Shown: positions 42,240-50,875 of the stretch, piece after piece
How the letters are laid out: each line of letters begins with the position of its first letter
Position numbering within the stretch: position 1 is the first letter of the stretch
From: Lachnospiraceae bacterium
GTDB lineage: Bacteria > Bacillota > Clostridia > Lachnospirales > Lachnospiraceae
Assembly: GCA_017520155.1 (NCBI GenBank)
Contig: JAFXGR010000060.1
Coordinates: 1-56,110 of the forward strand
DNA: 56,110 bases
Reading direction: 5' to 3'
Made by a program: the position numbers and the translations under genes
The notes under the pieces: model-generated
Databases searched by the model: none
The model's input: the letters and a program-made list of their open reading frames with translations, nothing else
Told to the model about the DNA's origin: nothing

Positions 42240-42664
42240 GAATCCACCTCCTCAAATGTAATGGCACCCATAGGACATTTTTCCACGCACATTGGAGCTC
42301 CTTTTTCATCTTCCGTTCTATGAATACACATATTACATTTCATGATTTCCACATGATTAATACTGTCTTCCTTCAATACTCCGTAAGGACAGGACATAAT
42401 ACACATATAACAGCTTGCACACTGTTCCTTATCATAGTCCACATAACCTGTGGAAGGATTTTTTTTCATTGCCCCTGTCATACAGGTATATACGCATTCC
42501 GGTCTGTCACAATGACGGCAAAAAATAGGAGCCGGCTTTGTTTCACTATCAATTACTACTCGGTTTCTTGAGTCTCCGCTGTCACTTTCGTGGCTCACAA
42601 CACAGGCTGCAACACAGGTAAGACATCCAATACAAAGATTGCGGTCAATTTTTATACGATACAT
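42236..42664 (-). CDS. Four-cluster ferredoxin subunit of the nitrate reductase
   Basis: 142 residues with four cysteine groups: CIGCLTCVAAC, CRHCDRPECVYTC, CASCYMCIMSC and CNMCIHR...CVEKCP. This is the pattern of HycB/DmsB-type electron-transfer proteins with four [4Fe-4S] clusters. There is no signal peptide, so the complex is cytoplasmic. It sits between the catalytic subunit gene (17 nt gap) and the FAD reductase gene (4-nt overlap). Confidence 0.93.
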   Translation of the reverse strand: MYRIKIDRNLCIGCLTCVAACVVSHESDSGDSRNRVVIDSETKPAPIFCRHCDRPECVYTCMTGAMKKNPSTGYVDYDKEQCASCYMCIMSCPYGVLKEDSINHVEIMKCNMCIHRTEDEKGAPMCVEKCPMGAITFEEVDS

Positions 42665-42681
42665 AGATATTCTCCTTCTAC

Positions 42682-44766
42682 TTACATTTTTTCGAATCGG
42701 ATTGGTGTTGCTTTATAAGAAGGCTCCTTAGAGTAGGAGTCGTATAAAGAAGGGGTAAGCTTATTACATTCAATATAATGAATGGGAGCAAATAATTCTT
42801 CGTACTGTACATTATCTGTTACCTTTACATGGAATACAGCATCCTGTCCGTTCACGGAATATACCCGGATCTTATCCATTTCCTTAATATCGTTTTCTTT
42901 TGCTCTCTTTGTGTTCATATAAACATAAGCTTTTTTAATGGAAACATCCTCTACAAATTTTACTTCCTTGGTACGGCTTTGTGTATGCCACTGTCCCACA
43001 CTGCCTCGTCCTGTATTTAATACCATAGGGAATTCTTCTGTACAAGGAAGCGGATTTTCTCTTACCTCTTCAAACATAAATTGTGCTTTTTTGGAAGGAG
43101 TAAAGAATTTACCGTCTCCATAAAGTCTTCTTTCATCTGCTTTATTTTCTTCTTCCTTTCCTTCCGGATAAGGCCACTGAATACCGTGAGAATCTTCTAA
43201 GCCCTCCCAGGTAACACCGGTAATATCACAAGGCATATTTCTGGAACATTCTCTCATCAGGTTAAAGCAGTCCTTAGGTGTTTCCCAGCCCTTTAACTGT
43301 TCTCCCATTCCTAACGCTTTTCCCACACCAAGAATAGCTTCATAGTCAGAGATTTCATTTTCTCCCTTGGGAAGTACAGGGCGCATAGCTGATAATCTGC
43401 GCTCCAGATTAATATAGGTACCTTCCTTTTTAATTCCCGGTACCACAGGGAAGTAAACGGTACAATCTTCTGCACTTTCAATAGTATCGTAAATATCCTG
43501 TACAATAAACAACTCTAATTTCTTTGTTGCCTCAGCAAAGGTTTCATTATTGGTCCAGCTGTGTCTTGGATTGGTACATAAAATCCAAAGTCCTTTAATA
43601 TTTCCTGCGTTAATTCCTTCAATAATCTGATTATAGGTAAGGGTAGACTTTTCTGCCAACTGATCCTCTCTTACCCCTAAAACTTCAGCAATTCTTGCTC
43701 TTCTGGCAGGATTGGTAAAGTCTCCTCCACCATACATTACTGCAGTATTACTGTAAGCTCTGGAACTCATGGCATTACACTGACCGGTAATGGAATTGGC
43801 TCCTGTTCCCGGCTTTCCGATATTTCCTGTCATTAAGGCAATATTGATAATCGACTGAGCGGTACGCACTGCTTCATATCCCTGATTTACTCCCATGGTC
43901 CACCAGAAGGATACCTTCTTTCCCTTATGAATCAGCTCTACCAGTTCTAAAATCTGTTCCTTGCTTAAGCCTGTTCCTTCCACTCCTCTCTCCAAAGTGT
44001 AGGCTTTTACAAATTCTTTAAATTCTTCAAATTTTTCCGTATTTTCTTCAATGAAGCTGTGATCCAGATAATCTTTTTCAATTAACTGATTGGCAATGGT
44101 GTAAAACAGCAGCAAGTCGCTTCTCCACTTTAAGCCATACCAATAATCTGCATTTTCTGCTGTTTCTGATTTTCTGGGATCAATTACAATTACCTTTTTC
44201 TCCGAAAGCTTATTATTTAATACTCTTCCCCATAAAATAGGGTGGGCCACTACAGGGTTGGAACCGATGAAAATAATGGTATCGGACAATTCCAAATCTC
44301 CCAGGGTATAACCGGGAGCATCAAAGCCATAGCTTTGTTTATGGGCAACTACTGCTGTAGCCATACATAATCTTGTATTTCCGTCCACATTGGTTTTTAA
44401 ATAATCACGCATTACATGACCAAAGAGGGCAAATTCTTCCAGAGTAAGCTGGCCGGTACTGATTCCTGCCATCCCTTCCGGACCATATTTTTCCTGGATT
44501 TCTTTAATTTTTTCTGCCACATGGGAAAAACCTTCTTCCCAGGAAACTTCTTCAAATGTTCCGTCTTCTTTTCTGATTTTAGGAAGACTGTTGGGTTTTA
44601 CCGTGGACTGCTGCTTATCTAAAGATAATCCTTTAATACAGCTGAAACCATCATTTACGGGATAGCCTCTGGTAGGAACAACCTTGACAATGCGATCATT
44701 TTCCACATAAAAATCTAAATTACAGTCAAGGGCACAATAGTTACAAGTCGATTGCACTTTTTTCAT
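42682..44766 (-). CDS. Molybdopterin nitrate reductase, NasA/NarB type catalytic subunit
   Basis: 694 residues. The N-terminal cluster motif is CNYCALDCNLDFYV...GFSCIKG. The probable Mo-ligand region NTRLCMATAVVAHKQSYG matches assimilatory nitrate reductases (RLCM), whereas formate dehydrogenases have RVCH or Sec. Bis-MGD motifs include TGNIGKPGTGANSITGQCN and the C-terminal NTGRGSVGQWHTQSRT. There is no twin-arginine signal, so it is cytoplasmic. It likely reduces nitrate to nitrite, which AsrABC could reduce further. A related oxidoreductase substrate cannot be fully excluded. Confidence 0.88.
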   Translation of the reverse strand: MKKVQSTCNYCALDCNLDFYVENDRIVKVVPTRGYPVNDGFSCIKGLSLDKQQSTVKPNSLPKIRKEDGTFEEVSWEEGFSHVAEKIKEIQEKYGPEGMAGISTGQLTLEEFALFGHVMRDYLKTNVDGNTRLCMATAVVAHKQSYGFDAPGYTLGDLELSDTIIFIGSNPVVAHPILWGRVLNNKLSEKKVIVIDPRKSETAENADYWYGLKWRSDLLLFYTIANQLIEKDYLDHSFIEENTEKFEEFKEFVKAYTLERGVEGTGLSKEQILELVELIHKGKKVSFWWTMGVNQGYEAVRTAQSIINIALMTGNIGKPGTGANSITGQCNAMSSRAYSNTAVMYGGGDFTNPARRARIAEVLGVREDQLAEKSTLTYNQIIEGINAGNIKGLWILCTNPRHSWTNNETFAEATKKLELFIVQDIYDTIESAEDCTVYFPVVPGIKKEGTYINLERRLSAMRPVLPKGENEISDYEAILGVGKALGMGEQLKGWETPKDCFNLMRECSRNMPCDITGVTWEGLEDSHGIQWPYPEGKEEENKADERRLYGDGKFFTPSKKAQFMFEEVRENPLPCTEEFPMVLNTGRGSVGQWHTQSRTKEVKFVEDVSIKKAYVYMNTKRAKENDIKEMDKIRVYSVNGQDAVFHVKVTDNVQYEELFAPIHYIECNKLTPSLYDSYSKEPSYKATPIRFEKM

Positions 44767-44802
44767 GTTACTTTTTCCGCCTTTCTTCTACCAAAAAAAC
44801 TT

Positions 44803-45777
44803 TTAACGATCAAAGTGGATACCACTCCAATATACACATTCTTTTACTATTGTCTCGGGCAGTAATTCCACATCTTTTAATGCCCATTTTTTGTATTCTT
44901 CAAATCCTACCCTGTCAATAATATAACCGATGTGCTCTTTTCTTCCGGGAGCATCAGGGGAAATATATTTATCTACAAAGGCATCGGTATTTAAGATGAT
45001 CTTAATAATATTTTCTGCATCTGCCCAAATCAGGAAATCTTCTCCCAGTCTGGGATTTCTCTTTCCTGTTCTTCCCATGAGGGTCAGCTTATAATATTTT
45101 TGTTTGCTTCTGGTAAAGGCTCTGGTAGGACACTTGGTAACGCAAACTCCACAGCCGATACACTTTTCCTTATCCCTTACAATTTTATAATTTTCCATGG
45201 TAAGGCAGTCTACAGACAAAGCCTTACATCCCTTCATACATGCCTGACAGCTGATACAGCGGGTAGGATCATACTGAGGCATGGTCATTCCGATGATTCC
45301 AAAATCGTGCATCCTTGCCTTTCCGCAATCATTGGGACAGCCGGTTAGCCCAATTTTAAAATGAAGGTCATTGGGAAATACCTTTTTTTCTATTTCCTTT
45401 GCCAGTTCTGCCGTATTATAGTTGGCAAAGGGACATACATTATTTCCGATACATGCACTAACATTTCTTGTTCCTGAAGCAGGATAGCCGGTATTGGGTA
45501 CTTCCTGATTAATTTCCAGTGTTTCGATAATGGGCTGCAGCATCTTATTAATTTCATCCATATCCTCCAAACGGATTCCTTCAATTTCAAATCCCTGTCT
45601 GGTGGTAAGATGAATAAATCCATTACCATATTTTTGTGCAGTTTCCTGAATGGTACTTAACACCTCCGCATTGAGATATCCTCCCGGCACTCTGATTCTG
45701 GAGGCTCCGATTCCCCTTTGCTTGGAAACTCGAAAGGCATTTTTCTTTAATTTTTTTGTATTAATATCTAATCCCAT
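44803..45777 (-). CDS. asrC: Anaerobic sulfite reductase subunit C (siroheme, sulfite/nitrite reductase)
   Basis: 324 residues from the ATG at 45777 (AGGAGG 6 nt upstream). The siroheme/[4Fe-4S] motif is in CIGNNVCPFA and TGCPNDCGKA. A two-cluster ferredoxin domain (CISCQACMKGC, CIGCGVCVTKC) is inserted after it, as in AsrC. It reduces sulfite to sulfide in Salmonella and clostridia. Direct linkage to a nitrate reductase suggests that here it may act mainly on nitrite, giving ammonium. Confidence 0.93.
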   Translation of the reverse strand: MGLDINTKKLKKNAFRVSKQRGIGASRIRVPGGYLNAEVLSTIQETAQKYGNGFIHLTTRQGFEIEGIRLEDMDEINKMLQPIIETLEINQEVPNTGYPASGTRNVSACIGNNVCPFANYNTAELAKEIEKKVFPNDLHFKIGLTGCPNDCGKARMHDFGIIGMTMPQYDPTRCISCQACMKGCKALSVDCLTMENYKIVRDKEKCIGCGVCVTKCPTRAFTRSKQKYYKLTLMGRTGKRNPRLGEDFLIWADAENIIKIILNTDAFVDKYISPDAPGRKEHIGYIIDRVGFEEYKKWALKDVELLPETIVKECVYWSGIHFDR

Positions 45778-45787
45778 TCTTCTCCTC

Positions 45788-46579
45788 CTAATCAATCAAG
45801 TCCTTTCCTACTGTATAATTAAATACCGGTCCGTCCAGACATACATAAGTGGAACCAATCTTACAATGACCGCATTTTCCAATACCGCAGCACATCTTTC
45901 GTTCATGAGAAATCCAGATATTTTTCTCCGGTACTCCTAATTTTAAAATTTCCATTACCGTAAATTTAATCATAATGGGAGGACCTACACAGATAAATGC
46001 AGAATTTTCAATATCCTTTATTTGTAAATCCGGAATATATTTGGTTACCATTCCTACCGGTCCCTCATATCCTTCCGGTGCCTGATCTACCGTCTGGATC
46101 ACTTCCAGCTTTTCCTTCCAAAGCTTAAAATCTTCTTTAAATAAAACATCCTCAGGAGATTTAAATCCGGCAATCAAGGTTGTGCTTACTGCTTCCGTAG
46201 GATTGGCAGCAAAATAATCTACTACTCCCTTTACCGGAGAAAGCCCTGTTCCTCCTGCTACTACCACCAGTTCTTTATTCTTAAAATCACTTATTTCAAA
46301 ACCATTGCCGTAGGGACCTCTAATCAACAGCTTGTCCCCTACATAATTTTCAAAAATTTCGTTGGTTACCTTTCCCACTTTTCGGATAGTAAAATCTACG
46401 GTTCCCTCTCCTATTCCGCTTACGGAAATAGGTGCTTCTCCATACTTTGGCAGAGAAATTTCAAAAAACTGTCCCGGTTTTACCTCTCCTTCATGGGTCA
46501 TACGAAAGGTATATTCCTGCTTAGTATGCTTAATTACCTCTTTGATCGTTGATAACCGGGGAAGATAATGATTTGTCAT
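45788..46579 (-). CDS. asrB: Anaerobic sulfite reductase subunit B (FAD/NAD reductase)
   Basis: 263 residues from the ATG at 46579, which overlaps the asrA stop (ATGA) and has AAGGAGG upstream. It is a ferredoxin-NADP-reductase-like protein: flavin motif RGPYGNGFE, NAD-binding VVAGGTGLSPVKGVVDYF, and a C-terminal [2Fe-2S] motif CCGIGKCGHCKIGSTYVC. It transfers electrons from NAD(P)H towards AsrA and AsrC. Confidence 0.95.
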   Translation of the reverse strand: MTNHYLPRLSTIKEVIKHTKQEYTFRMTHEGEVKPGQFFEISLPKYGEAPISVSGIGEGTVDFTIRKVGKVTNEIFENYVGDKLLIRGPYGNGFEISDFKNKELVVVAGGTGLSPVKGVVDYFAANPTEAVSTTLIAGFKSPEDVLFKEDFKLWKEKLEVIQTVDQAPEGYEGPVGMVTKYIPDLQIKDIENSAFICVGPPIMIKFTVMEILKLGVPEKNIWISHERKMCCGIGKCGHCKIGSTYVCLDGPVFNYTVGKDLID

Positions 46580-47574
46580 GCTTCCTGTTCCTCCTTCGCC
46601 AAACGATTTACACAGTTGGAATAAGAAATATATTCCGGACATACATCATCACAGCGACCGCAGCCTACACACATGGAGTAGCCAAAGCGTTTCTCATAAT
46701 CGTAAATCTTATGCATTACCTTAAAGCGCATTCTGTCACCATGACTTTTTCTGAATTCATGGCCTCCTGCCATTGTGGTAAAGCCATCCACCTCACAGGA
46801 TGCCCACACCCTTCTTCTCTCTCCCACTTTTGGATTATCTTTGTAAAAAATATCCTGCATAGTAAAACAGGTACAGGTAGGACATACAAAATTGCAACGG
46901 CCGCAGGCAATACAGCGGTCTCCGTATTCCTTCCAAATCTCCTTTTGGAAGGATTCATTGGACAGATTTTTGGGTAAGGTTACTTTTTCCTTATTTTCCG
47001 TTATATAGGCCGGCTCCACCGGTGTAGGCTGACAATCTACAAAATCTGCTAAAAGTACTTCCCATTTAACCTCAAATTGTACTTCTTCCTTTGCAGGTTT
47101 AATATAAAGATCATAATTATCACTTTTATTTGTTCCCATACTGACACAGAAGCCGGAGTCACAGGTACTTTCACACCCCATTAAGGCAAAATGAGCTTTT
47201 TCACGAATTCTGGCATAGTAGAAATCTTCAAACCCATTTTTTAAGTAAATCTCATCTAAACGCTTCACTGCATGTAAATCACAGGAACGCAGAAGAATGA
47301 GAAGCTCTTTTTCCGGTCCCTTGGGAACAATGGTCTGCTCCTCTGTAAAATAAAATAAGGTTTCATTTATTCCGATTAACGTTTCCTTAAAGGAATAATC
47401 AGACTTCTTCTCCCACTCAATTTCTTCCAGACTTTTTACCTGTTGATATCGGACAACATCAATATCGGAAAAACATCCCTCCCCTTCCATTAAAACAGGA
47501 GCAAAAATAGTATATTTTTCTGACCATTGTCTAAAAATATGTTCTGCTTTTTCTCTTGATAACCGGTATCCCAT
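46576..47574 (-). CDS. asrA: Anaerobic sulfite reductase subunit A (Fe-S protein)
   Basis: 332 residues. Two [4Fe-4S] motifs, CIACGRCNFVCPTC and CVGCGRCDDVCPEY, form the C-terminal ferredoxin-like part. The N-terminal half is the AsrA/HydB-type electron-transfer domain (LLILLRSCDLHAVKRLDEIYL). It is first in the whole nitrate/Asr operon. AAAGGAG precedes the ATG. Confidence 0.95.
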   Translation of the reverse strand: MGYRLSREKAEHIFRQWSEKYTIFAPVLMEGEGCFSDIDVVRYQQVKSLEEIEWEKKSDYSFKETLIGINETLFYFTEEQTIVPKGPEKELLILLRSCDLHAVKRLDEIYLKNGFEDFYYARIREKAHFALMGCESTCDSGFCVSMGTNKSDNYDLYIKPAKEEVQFEVKWEVLLADFVDCQPTPVEPAYITENKEKVTLPKNLSNESFQKEIWKEYGDRCIACGRCNFVCPTCTCFTMQDIFYKDNPKVGERRRVWASCEVDGFTTMAGGHEFRKSHGDRMRFKVMHKIYDYEKRFGYSMCVGCGRCDDVCPEYISYSNCVNRLAKEEQEA

Positions 47575-47607
47575 AAATGACTCCTTTCCTGTAAAACTTA
47601 TTGTCTA

Positions 47608-47646
47608 ATTTTATCACACTCTAGTACAAAAAGATACGTTTTTGTA
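47608..47646 (-). promoter_or_regulatory. Upstream region of the Asr/nitrate operon with a 22-bp dyad
   Basis: TACAAAAA-6 nt-TTTTTGTA (47625-47646) is a perfect inverted repeat. On the minus strand it is followed by a possible -10 TAAAAT (47608-47613) in the context TGTGATAAAAT. No good -35 is present, so an activator binding the dyad is plausible. Confidence 0.5.
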
Positions 47647-47693
47647 TAACTTGTATATTTTTTCCTATTCTTATTATTTTTTTTGTTATTTTT

Positions 47694-47966
47694 TTACAAA
47701 ATAACTAATGGAAAATTTTTTAAAAATCCAACAATTCCGTTTGTCAGTCGATTGCTACACCGCCACACAATCTTCTTTTTGCCATTTCTCGACCATGTGA
47801 CTCTTCTGTATTCCTGCCCGCAGTCTCCACAGAACAGTAAAACGGTGAGAGCATATTTTGAGGAAAACTTGCTCTTTTGGTTTTTCTTACGTGTGACTGC
47901 TGATTTGTTCATAGATGCACGTCTCACCAGTTCTTCCTGCACCGGTAAAATACTTCCTCTCCTCAA
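47694..47966 (-). pseudogene. Fragment of a large serine recombinase (zinc-ribbon part)
   Basis: About 90 codons with VQEELVRRASMNKSAV and SSKYALTVLLFCGDCGQEYRRVTW...VWRCSNRLTNG. This is the zinc beta-ribbon region of recombinases carried by integrative elements. The catalytic resolvase domain and the C-terminal coiled coil are absent, so it is a relic. It marks the junction between the conserved chromosome and the decayed element to the right. Confidence 0.85.
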
Positions 47967-48286
47967 GATCGAGCTTTTTATCGTGTTCTGTAGATTTACC
48001 TCTCAAATCCACAATTTTTATAATAGTATCTAACTTCAGTTATTTATTACGATCTTCTACATATTTGTTTGTGTGTCCTATTTTAAAAATATCACTCATT
48101 TTTTATGTTTTACTATATGTATTTGCTTATTTTACATCAGGTAATTATAACTACATCAGAATCTCCAAATTTTAGTTCTGCTATATCTCAAACAAATATT
48201 CCCTATAAAATAAAATGGAACTATTGGAAACATAAATGAACAAATTCATCTATGTTTCCAATAGTTCCAACTTAAATTAGTCTTAA
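47967..48286. other. Non-coding junction region
   Basis: 320 bp without a convincing gene. A short minus-strand stretch coding LRGKSTEHDKKLDLEER-like sequence around 47950-48010 could be another broken fragment. The only clear structure is the hairpin at 48216-48269. Confidence 0.4.
48216..48269 (-). terminator. Very long perfect hairpin (19-bp arms plus 5-bp inner stem)
   Basis: TGGAACTATTGGAAACATA (48216-48234) and its exact complement (48251-48269) enclose ATGAA-CAAA-TTCAT. On the minus strand it is followed by TTTTATTTTA, so it may act as a terminator. The perfection is unusual for decayed DNA. Confidence 0.6.
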
Positions 48287-48508
48287 TTATAAATTTATGA
48301 TTTCTATCAGTTGTTCAGCGAGTGTTTTACTTGAAATTCTATACGTTTCTTCATTTATTATTACTACATCCCCTGCTATCACCAATTCAATTTTTTCTCT
48401 ATCAGTAATGATTTCAAAAATATATCCTCCTTCCATCCAGGGATTTCTAATCTTTGCATAAGTAAATGAAAATAATATATCTTTTATACTTTGAATTTTA
48501 TTGATATC
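48287..48508 (-). pseudogene. Unidentified coding fragment fused after the VirB4 relic
   Basis: 73 open codons ending in TAA, in the same frame as the VirB4 fragment upstream but after its TAG. It reads as a plausible protein end (YAKIRNPWMEGGYIFEIITD..., VIAGDVVIINEETYRI) with no start codon or ribosome site of its own. I do not recognise it. It is probably the 3' part of another gene joined by deletion. Confidence 0.45.
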
Positions 48509-48688
48509 CTATTCATCCGTTGCAGTAGGATATTCTCTAAGCACCCAGACACTGCGGTATGTATTTCCACAGATATAGTGATCCGTATTAAACTGGATAA
48601 CGGATTGGGCAATCATATCTAAAAAACCTTTCAATTTTGCCTCGACTGCCGATTCCGTTACCGTGTTTTTCTTTCTGTTTTTATTCAT
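48509..48688 (-). pseudogene. N-terminal fragment of a VirB4-like conjugation ATPase
   Basis: 59 codons from ATG at 48688 (AGGAGG upstream) to TAG: MNKNRKKNTVTESAVEAK, then FNTDHYICGNTYRSVWVLRE and YPTATDE. This is the start of the VirB4-type ATPase of Firmicutes integrative conjugative elements, normally about 800 residues. The rest is missing. The TAG sits where these proteins usually have a Gln after DE. Confidence 0.8.
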
Positions 48689-48717
48689 GGATACCTCCTG
48701 TTTCCTAAATTTGGGCA

Positions 48718-48750
48718 GAAAAAAAGTACCAAACGCTTTCGTCTGATACT
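48718..48750 (-). terminator. Terminator after the Fic gene
   Basis: 11-bp stem AGTATCAGACG / CGTTTGGTACT (with G-U pairs), 4-nt loop, then seven T on the minus strand, 34 nt past the stop. Confidence 0.8.
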
Positions 48751-48783
48751 CATTTTTCTGCTATATTCTTTTCTTGTTTCTGA

Positions 48784-49545
48784 TTACATCGTCTGCACCG
48801 GCGGTTTCATTTCCTGCTCCTGCACATGGGAAAGATACTTATCAAGCTGCTTTTCTTCTAATGTGGCAACCAGTTCCATAAATGGCTGTAAGTCTCCCTC
48901 TGCAGCATATTTGTCCAGTGCATTATAATAATCCAGTCTGTCTTCCTTTGCTACAGATACCGGTAAAAAACCATTTTTTAATAGCTGATAGTTCATAAGA
49001 AGTCTTGAGGTTCTGCCATTACCATCTAAAAATGGATGGATACGGACAAATTCTGCATGGGTCCATGCTGCCAGTTCGATTCCGTTTAAGCTGCTTTTTT
49101 CTGCCAGCTCCATATAAAAGTTCTTAATCTGGGCATACATCTCATTCCCTGCCGGCGGTGTATGGCTGGCACCACTTATCACTACCTCTTCCCTGCGGTA
49201 AATGCCACCTATCAGGATATTCTCCATTAAAAGTGCATGAATGTCCTTAACGATTTTTTCATCCAACACCAGACCTTCTTTGATACAGTCCTTTACATAC
49301 TGATACGCTTTCTTGTGATTTACTACCTCATATATCTCGCGCAGGGATTTGCCTCCAATGGCAATCCCATCCTCCAATACTACTTTGGTTTCCATTAAGG
49401 TTAATGTATTACCCTCAATGGCAGTAGAATTATGCGCAAATTCAATCTCAAAGGCTTTCTCGTAAGAAGCAACTGTCATTTCCGGGAAGGTGTCCCTTGC
49501 CGCTTCATATCTCTTCTGTTTTTCCAATACTTCTGATAAATTCAA
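48784..49545 (-). CDS. Fic-domain protein (AMP transferase) with N-terminal inhibitory motif
   Basis: 253 residues from the TTG at 49545, chosen because GAGGTG lies 5-8 nt upstream; the frame is open 21 codons further. The Fic motif is complete: HPFLDGNGRTSR (from residue 170), with catalytic His and the phosphate-binding GNGR. The motif STAIEGN (residue 40) matches the inhibitory helix [S/T]xxxE[G/N] of class II Fic proteins. It probably AMPylates an unknown target and may act as a toxin or regulator. It lies within the decayed element but appears intact. Confidence 0.9.
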   Translation of the reverse strand: MNLSEVLEKQKRYEAARDTFPEMTVASYEKAFEIEFAHNSTAIEGNTLTLMETKVVLEDGIAIGGKSLREIYEVVNHKKAYQYVKDCIKEGLVLDEKIVKDIHALLMENILIGGIYRREEVVISGASHTPPAGNEMYAQIKNFYMELAEKSSLNGIELAAWTHAEFVRIHPFLDGNGRTSRLLMNYQLLKNGFLPVSVAKEDRLDYYNALDKYAAEGDLQPFMELVATLEEKQLDKYLSHVQEQEMKPPVQTM

Positions 49546-49635
49546 GATTACACCTCTTTCCCTAAAATATTTCACTATCATTATATCCGCAACTGTTTGG
49601 AATGGCAATCGAAATCACAAGTTTTTAATCAAGTT

Positions 49636-50136
49636 CTAATCATTTAAAATAATCCACCTTTCTCCGTCAAATTCTTCAAACTTTTCGGTTGTTACGTTCT
49701 GCTCAAAGTACACTACAAGGATTCTTCTGATATCCTCTTCCTCTGCTCTCTTTGATTTGAACCCCTGCTCCACAAGCATCTTTTCGATTCGGTTTAAGTA
49801 GGAGAAAATCTCATTTTCCTTCTGGTTATGGAGACGAATAATTAACGGAAACTCTCTTGCAGTAGCCATCTGCACCTACATGCGGTCCAAGTAATTTGCA
49901 TCCTTTTCCAGAAGTTTCCGCACCACAGGGTTGGTTTCTTCCTCCGTACGCTTCTTTAAATATCTCTTGTTGTCCTCAAAATTCTCTCTGGAATTTAAGC
50001 ACATCATCTCAATCTACGTGATTCCCTTAAGCACCGTCATCAGGCCATAAATTCTGGCAAACAGGCTCTCTTCCGAAAGTGCGGAGATGTTGCTCGGCTT
50101 AGGATCCAGAGCGGAGAGATCAGTTGCATCAAACAT
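49636..50136 (-). pseudogene. Conjugative-element protein broken by two in-frame amber codons
   Basis: From ATG 50136 the frame MFDATDLSALDPKP... runs 166 codons to a TAA, interrupted by TAG at 50014-50016 (KGIT-stop-IEMM) and at 49876-49878 (LDRM-stop-VQMATARE). On both sides it reads as one continuous helical protein of the kind found beside PrgI/VirB4 in clostridial integrative elements. Both stops fit CAG-to-TAG changes. The last 79 codons (49636-49875) remain as an open frame but have no ribosome site. The start overlaps the SymE gene by 8 nt. Confidence 0.75.
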
Positions 50137-50461
50137 AGTCTTTCCCCTGTCCCTTAGCATATTCTGCCTGCCGCTCTGCAACAAACTGAGCATGAAGCGC
50201 CTTCTTCTCCTTCAGGAATTTTTCATGCAGTTTTCTGGTTTCCTTCTCCAGAAATGCCTTCTCTGCCTCGATCAGCTCCGCTCTTGCCGTATCCAAGCTG
50301 ATGATGAGCCTACCACCCTCGTATTTAACCAATACCGGATATCCGATATGGAAACCAGCAGCTTCCAACCACTGCCCCATCAACCGGATTGACAGAACAG
50401 ATTTGTAGTTGTATCCGCTCTGTGCGCAAACCTTCAGTTCCCGTTCGTTCTTCTTTGCCAT
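50129..50461 (-). CDS. SymE-family protein (toxin-like, AbrB-related fold)
   Basis: 110 residues from the ATG at 50461, with AAGGAGG upstream. The SymE core is visible: VLSIRLMGQWLEAAGFHIGYPVLVKYEGGRLIIS. A charged helical tail follows (EKAFLEKETRKLHEKFLKEKK). SymE of E. coli is an SOS-induced toxin; versions in integrative elements are longer and of unknown role. No antisense RNA gene could be identified. It is intact but flanked by broken genes. Confidence 0.8.
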   Translation of the reverse strand: MAKKNERELKVCAQSGYNYKSVLSIRLMGQWLEAAGFHIGYPVLVKYEGGRLIISLDTARAELIEAEKAFLEKETRKLHEKFLKEKKALHAQFVAERQAEYAKGQGKDYV

Positions 50462-50583
50462 GTGTTTGTCCTCCTTTTTCAATCGACTATTTTGGCTTGA
50501 AACAAAACAAGCTGCAGATCTCGGATTATGTCCGCATCTGCAGCTTATCTATTCAAATTCCTATTCGATTGTGAGGCTGAACC

Positions 50584-50718
50584 TTAGGTGGTAGAATTCT
50601 TCCCTTCATTCTTGATGCGGTAGTAATCTACCATCTCCACATCAAGCGTAATATAGGACTCTTTCTTCTTACTTTGGGTGTTGCTCAAAAGGCACACTGT
50701 CTCCACATGCGGTATCAT
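50584..50718 (-). pseudogene. Short coding remnant, possibly the tail of an element-encoded methyltransferase
   Basis: 45 codons including IPHVETVCLLS, a phrase typical of element-encoded nucleic-acid methyltransferases, then a charged end YYRIKNEGKNSTT. There is no ribosome site and an in-frame stop lies just upstream. A second frame over the same DNA (YDAGSRYVECLKND...) is equally open, so the assignment is weak. Nothing recognisable is seen in 50719-50875. Confidence 0.35.
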
Positions 50719-50875
50719 TTTTCAGACACTCAACATACCGCGAACCCGCATCATAGAGCTACTTACGCGTCAATTTTACTATTCCTTTTTATTCTCCATT
50801 CTGGCAGCTCCTTCCCTTCGTATTTTTTGTTGCTATCCTCATATTTTCCTAGCGAAAACGCGTACTCAAAAAGTT

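Noticed and set aside
42682-44766. Formate dehydrogenase as identity of the molybdopterin enzyme
   Set aside because: The Mo-ligand region reads RLCMATAVVAHKQSYG, as in NasA/NarB nitrate reductases, and no formate-related genes are near.
47694-48175. Plus-strand frames over the recombinase remnant
   Set aside because: Composition is not protein-like and they lie antisense to a recognisable zinc-ribbon fragment.
48287-48688. VirB4 fragment and the following 73 codons as one protein read through TAG
   Set aside because: The sequence after the TAG does not resemble VirB4, so a deletion junction is more likely than read-through.
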